Notes under the pieces: model-generated | Database searches by the model: none | What the model was told of the DNA's origin: nothing | The model's input: only the letters and a program-made list of their open reading frames with translations | Shown: in pieces, positions 6,605-8,397 of the stretch | Layout: every line of letters begins with the position of its first letter | Position numbering within the stretch: the stretch's first letter is position 1 | Position numbers and translations under genes: made by a program | Assembly (NCBI GenBank): GCA_028291445.1 | Contig: JAQGIA010000240.1 | Location: 1 to 8,397 of the forward strand | DNA length: 8,397 nt | Origin: Belnapia sp. | GTDB lineage: Bacteria; Pseudomonadota; Alphaproteobacteria; Acetobacterales; Acetobacteraceae | Direction: 5' to 3'

Positions 6605-7528
6605 ATGGAACAGCACACGGAGGAGATGGCGCGGCCGCGCCGCGTCCTGCCCGCCCCGACCGGTCTGGCGCGCGGCGCGCCGGTGCCCTGGTGGGCGAAG
6701 CTGGCGATCAAGCTGGGGCTCGCCTCGATCGGCATCCATGGCGCCCGCGCCCGGGCGATCGGCCTCGCGCGGCCGTCCTTCGAGGCCCGCGACCCGGCCA
6801 AGCTGCTCGGCCCGCCGCCGGCCCTGCTGGCCGATGCCACGAGGCTGATGGGCCGCCGGCCGCGCAGCTTCCTCGAGGTCGGACCCGGCCGGATGGTGCT
6901 GCGCGTCCCGGTGCTCGCCGGGCTCGGCCTGGAACACATCTGGTTCATCGACCCGGCCGACAGCGCCCCGCCCGATCCCGGCGCCTATCTGGCGGTCGCC
7001 GCGCTGGCCCGCAGCCATGGCGTGCCGGTGCCCGACCTGACCGGCTGCACCGACCGCAACGCCATCCTCCGGCGCTGCCACGCGACCCTGCTGATCGGTG
7101 GACCGGAGGCGCTGGCCGCCATCCCGGATGGCGCGGTGGATCTCGTGGTGAGCGAGGCGGTGCTCGAGCACGTCCGCCGCGACGAGATGGGGCCGTTGCT
7201 GGCGCAGCTCCACCGGGTGACCGCCCCGGACGGCGTCGGCCTGCACCGGATCGACTTCCAGGACCATCTCGGCGGGGGCCTGCAGCACCTGCGCTTCAGC
7301 GACGGCTTCTGGGCCAGCCCGCTGGTCGGCCGGGCCGGGATCTACGTGAACCGGCTGGGACTTTCCGCCATGGTCGGCCGCTTCCGCCACGCCGGCTTCC
7401 GGGTGCAGGTGCCGGAGGCGACGGTCTGGGCGCAACGGCCGCGCGGCCCGGCCCGGCCGCATCCCGAGGCGATGCGCCCAGCGGCCGACGATCTGGTGGC
7501 GCGGGCAGTGCTCGAGGTGCGGCGCTAG
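6605..7528 (+). CDS. Class I SAM-dependent methyltransferase, substrate unknown
   Basis: The 307-residue protein has the layout of a cytoplasmic class I (Rossmann-fold) methyltransferase. FLEVGPG at 89-95 is motif I, the SAM-binding glycine loop. FIDP at 114-117 provides the acidic residue usually ending strand beta-2, where the ribose hydroxyls bind. AVDLVVSEAVLEHV at 177-190 is the beta-4 region, close to the usual D-V-V-x-S-x-x-V-L-E-H pattern of methyltransferase type 11-like proteins. LHRVTAPDGVGLHRIDFQDH (202-221) and an FRVQVPEA ending complete the fold. The ~80 residues before the domain are basic and amphipathic rather than a signal peptide. The acceptor cannot be inferred; similar enzymes occur in polysaccharide and lipid modification. 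Start choice is uncertain: the ATG at 6605 lacks a ribosome binding site, while the ATG at 6626 directly follows GGAGGAG, which is closer than ideal. The gene is divergent from the M20 gene and isolated on its strand. Confidence 0.82.
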   Translation: MEQHTEEMARPRRVLPAPTGLARGAPVPWWAKLAIKLGLASIGIHGARARAIGLARPSFEARDPAKLLGPPPALLADATRLMGRRPRSFLEVGPGRMVLRVPVLAGLGLEHIWFIDPADSAPPDPGAYLAVAALARSHGVPVPDLTGCTDRNAILRRCHATLLIGGPEALAAIPDGAVDLVVSEAVLEHVRRDEMGPLLAQLHRVTAPDGVGLHRIDFQDHLGGGLQHLRFSDGFWASPLVGRAGIYVNRLGLSAMVGRFRHAGFRVQVPEATVWAQRPRGPARPHPEAMRPAADDLVARAVLEVRR

Positions 7529-7533
7529 ACTTC

Positions 7534-7610
7534 GATCGGCACGCCCCAGGCGAACATGCCTCGGCTGCGGCCGGTTCGTCGCTGGCCAGCAGCCTGGGCC
7601 GCACCCGATC
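7534..7610. repeat. Long imperfect inverted repeat after the methyltransferase gene
   Basis: Starting 6 bases after the methyltransferase stop, GATCGG (7534-7539) pairs with CCGATC (7605-7610), and CCCAGGC (7545-7551) pairs with GCCTGGG (7592-7598). This gives a two-part stem interrupted by a small internal loop, with a ~40-base apical region that itself holds the palindrome GCTGGCCAGC (7581-7590). No T-tract follows directly, only TTTAT at 7617-7621. It may fold the mRNA 3' end. The rest of the 248-base gap (7529-7776) contains the palindrome ATCGGCCGAT (7608-7617), two copies of CCGCCGGGGCCGCA (7721-7734, 7737-7750) and no convincing gene. Confidence 0.4.
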
Positions 7611-7742
7611 GGCCGATTTATCCGCGTAAACCGTGAAATAGCATGAGTGCCGTGGACCCCGTCTTTGGATTAGGCACGGACTTCCGGGACGAAACCTTCA
7701 TGGGCGCCATCTGAAGCGGGCCGCCGGGGCCGCATTCCGCCG

Positions 7743-7761
7743 GGGCCGCACGCAGCGGCCC
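7743..7761 (-). terminator. Hairpin after der (possible terminator)
   Basis: GGGCCGC (7743-7749) pairs perfectly with GCGGCCC (7755-7761) around a 5-base loop, 15 bases past the der stop on the minus strand. One arm lies inside the second copy of a 14-bp direct repeat. The position fits the 3' end of der, but no U-run follows, so intrinsic termination is unproven. Confidence 0.35.
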
Positions 7762-7776
7762 TCAGCCGGTCATGCT

Positions 7777-8397
7777 TCATTCTTCTTCCGCGTAAGGATT
7801 GACCGTGCCCCGCATCTGCAGCCGGATCGGCACGCCGGGCATCTTGAAGGCCTCGCGGAAGCCGTTCACCAGGTAGCGCCGGTAGTCCTCCGGCAGCTGC
7901 TCCGCCCGCGTCCCAAACACCGTCACCGTCGGCGGCCGCGCCTTGGGCATGGTGGCATAGCGCAGCTTGATCCGGCGGCCTTCCGACAACGGCGGCGGAT
8001 GGCGGGTCATCATGCCCTCGAACCAGCGGTTCAGCTCGCCGGTCGGGATGCGCCGGTTCCACAGCTCATAGACCTCGCGCACCGCCGGCATCAGCTTGTC
8101 GACGCCGCGCCCGGTCTTGGCCGAGATCGGCACCACCTTGATGCCGCGCATCTGCGCCAGGCTGGCCATCAGCGCGTCTTCCAGCCTGTGCTTGGTCGCC
8201 TCGCGGTCCTCGACCGCATCCCATTTGTTGAAGGCGATCACCACCGCCCGGCCCTCGCGCTCGGCCAGCCGGGCAAGGCGCAATTCCTGCTCATCCATCC
8301 CGACCAGCGCATCCACCACCAGGATCGCGATCTCGCATTCCTTCAGCGCGGCGATCGAGGCGGCGGCCGACATCTTCTCGAGGTGCTGCTCGATGCG
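7777..8397 (-). CDS. der: GTPase Der (EngA), C-terminal half (partial)
   Basis: Der is a double GTPase that binds the 50S subunit and is needed for late steps of ribosome assembly. The window holds the last 206 residues; the gene continues past position 8397, so the first GTPase domain and the start of the second are missing. Visible in the second G domain are RIEQHLEKMS (residues 1-10 of the fragment, just after G3), NKWD at 57-60 (G4, guanine specificity) and SAK at 92-94 (G5). The C-terminal KH-like domain follows (about 120-206), with RIKLRYATMPKARPPTVTVF and the characteristic NPY close to the end, then a short acidic EEE tail. Spacing between motifs is normal and no damage is visible. 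The gene faces the methyltransferase convergently across a 248-base gap. Confidence 0.95.
   Translation of the reverse strand, partial: RIEQHLEKMSAAASIAALKECEIAILVVDALVGMDEQELRLARLAEREGRAVVIAFNKWDAVEDREATKHRLEDALMASLAQMRGIKVVPISAKTGRGVDKLMPAVREVYELWNRRIPTGELNRWFEGMMTRHPPPLSEGRRIKLRYATMPKARPPTVTVFGTRAEQLPEDYRRYLVNGFREAFKMPGVPIRLQMRGTVNPYAEEE

Noticed and set aside
5320..7629. Plus-strand 769-aa open frame running across the M20 gene, the repeats and the methyltransferase
   Set aside because: It is the shadow of two well-supported genes in other frames and has no coherent domain.
7643..7714. 23-codon plus-strand micro-ORF beginning MSAVDPVFGLG
   Set aside because: No ribosome binding site, uses codons rare for this window (TTA, GGA, TTT) and matches no family I know; too short to support from sequence alone.

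Overview
The window is GC-rich, densely coding bacterial DNA. The C-terminal end of XerD followed by accA, GTG and ATG starts with few strong Shine-Dalgarno sites, and a chemoreceptor tail of the type common in Rhodospirillales and Acetobacteraceae together suggest an alphaproteobacterium of the Azospirillum/Roseomonas kind. That placement is inference from protein flavour and gene order, not a search result. Almost everything here is chromosomal housekeeping or metabolism. I see no CRISPR array, transposase, phage module or recognisable defence system.

Layout. 1-141 (+) is the end of xerD. Two small hairpins follow, then a convergent 85-codon reading frame (196-453, -) whose last ~54 residues match the extreme C-terminus of a methyl-accepting chemotaxis protein and which has a good ribosome binding site. 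A 228-base spacer holding the most AT-rich stretch of the window leads to accA (682-1638, +), the carboxyltransferase alpha subunit of acetyl-CoA carboxylase. Five bases later comes a 14-TM-type MFS drug exporter (1644-3155, +). Converging on it, 12 bases away, is an AI-2E/PerM-family membrane protein with a long cytosolic C-terminal extension (3168-5141, -). Upstream of that on the same strand is an M20D (hippurate hydrolase-like) metallo-amidohydrolase (5221-6411, -), whose GTG start is fixed by a clear AGGAG.

The divergent gap between the M20 gene and a SAM-dependent methyltransferase (6605-7528, +) is filled by about six head-to-tail copies of a 23-bp repeat. Each intact copy can form a small hairpin. 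This is the least ordinary non-coding structure in the window. After the methyltransferase there is a 248-base gap with a long imperfect inverted repeat and a hairpin, then the C-terminal half of the ribosome-assembly GTPase Der (7777-8397, -), cut by the window edge.

How the genes relate: accA and the exporter look co-transcribed by spacing, and the M20 and AI-2E-family genes may share a transcript. The other neighbours are independent units. The two observations most worth pursuing are the 23-bp repeat array in the M20/methyltransferase control region and the small gene carrying a chemoreceptor tail.
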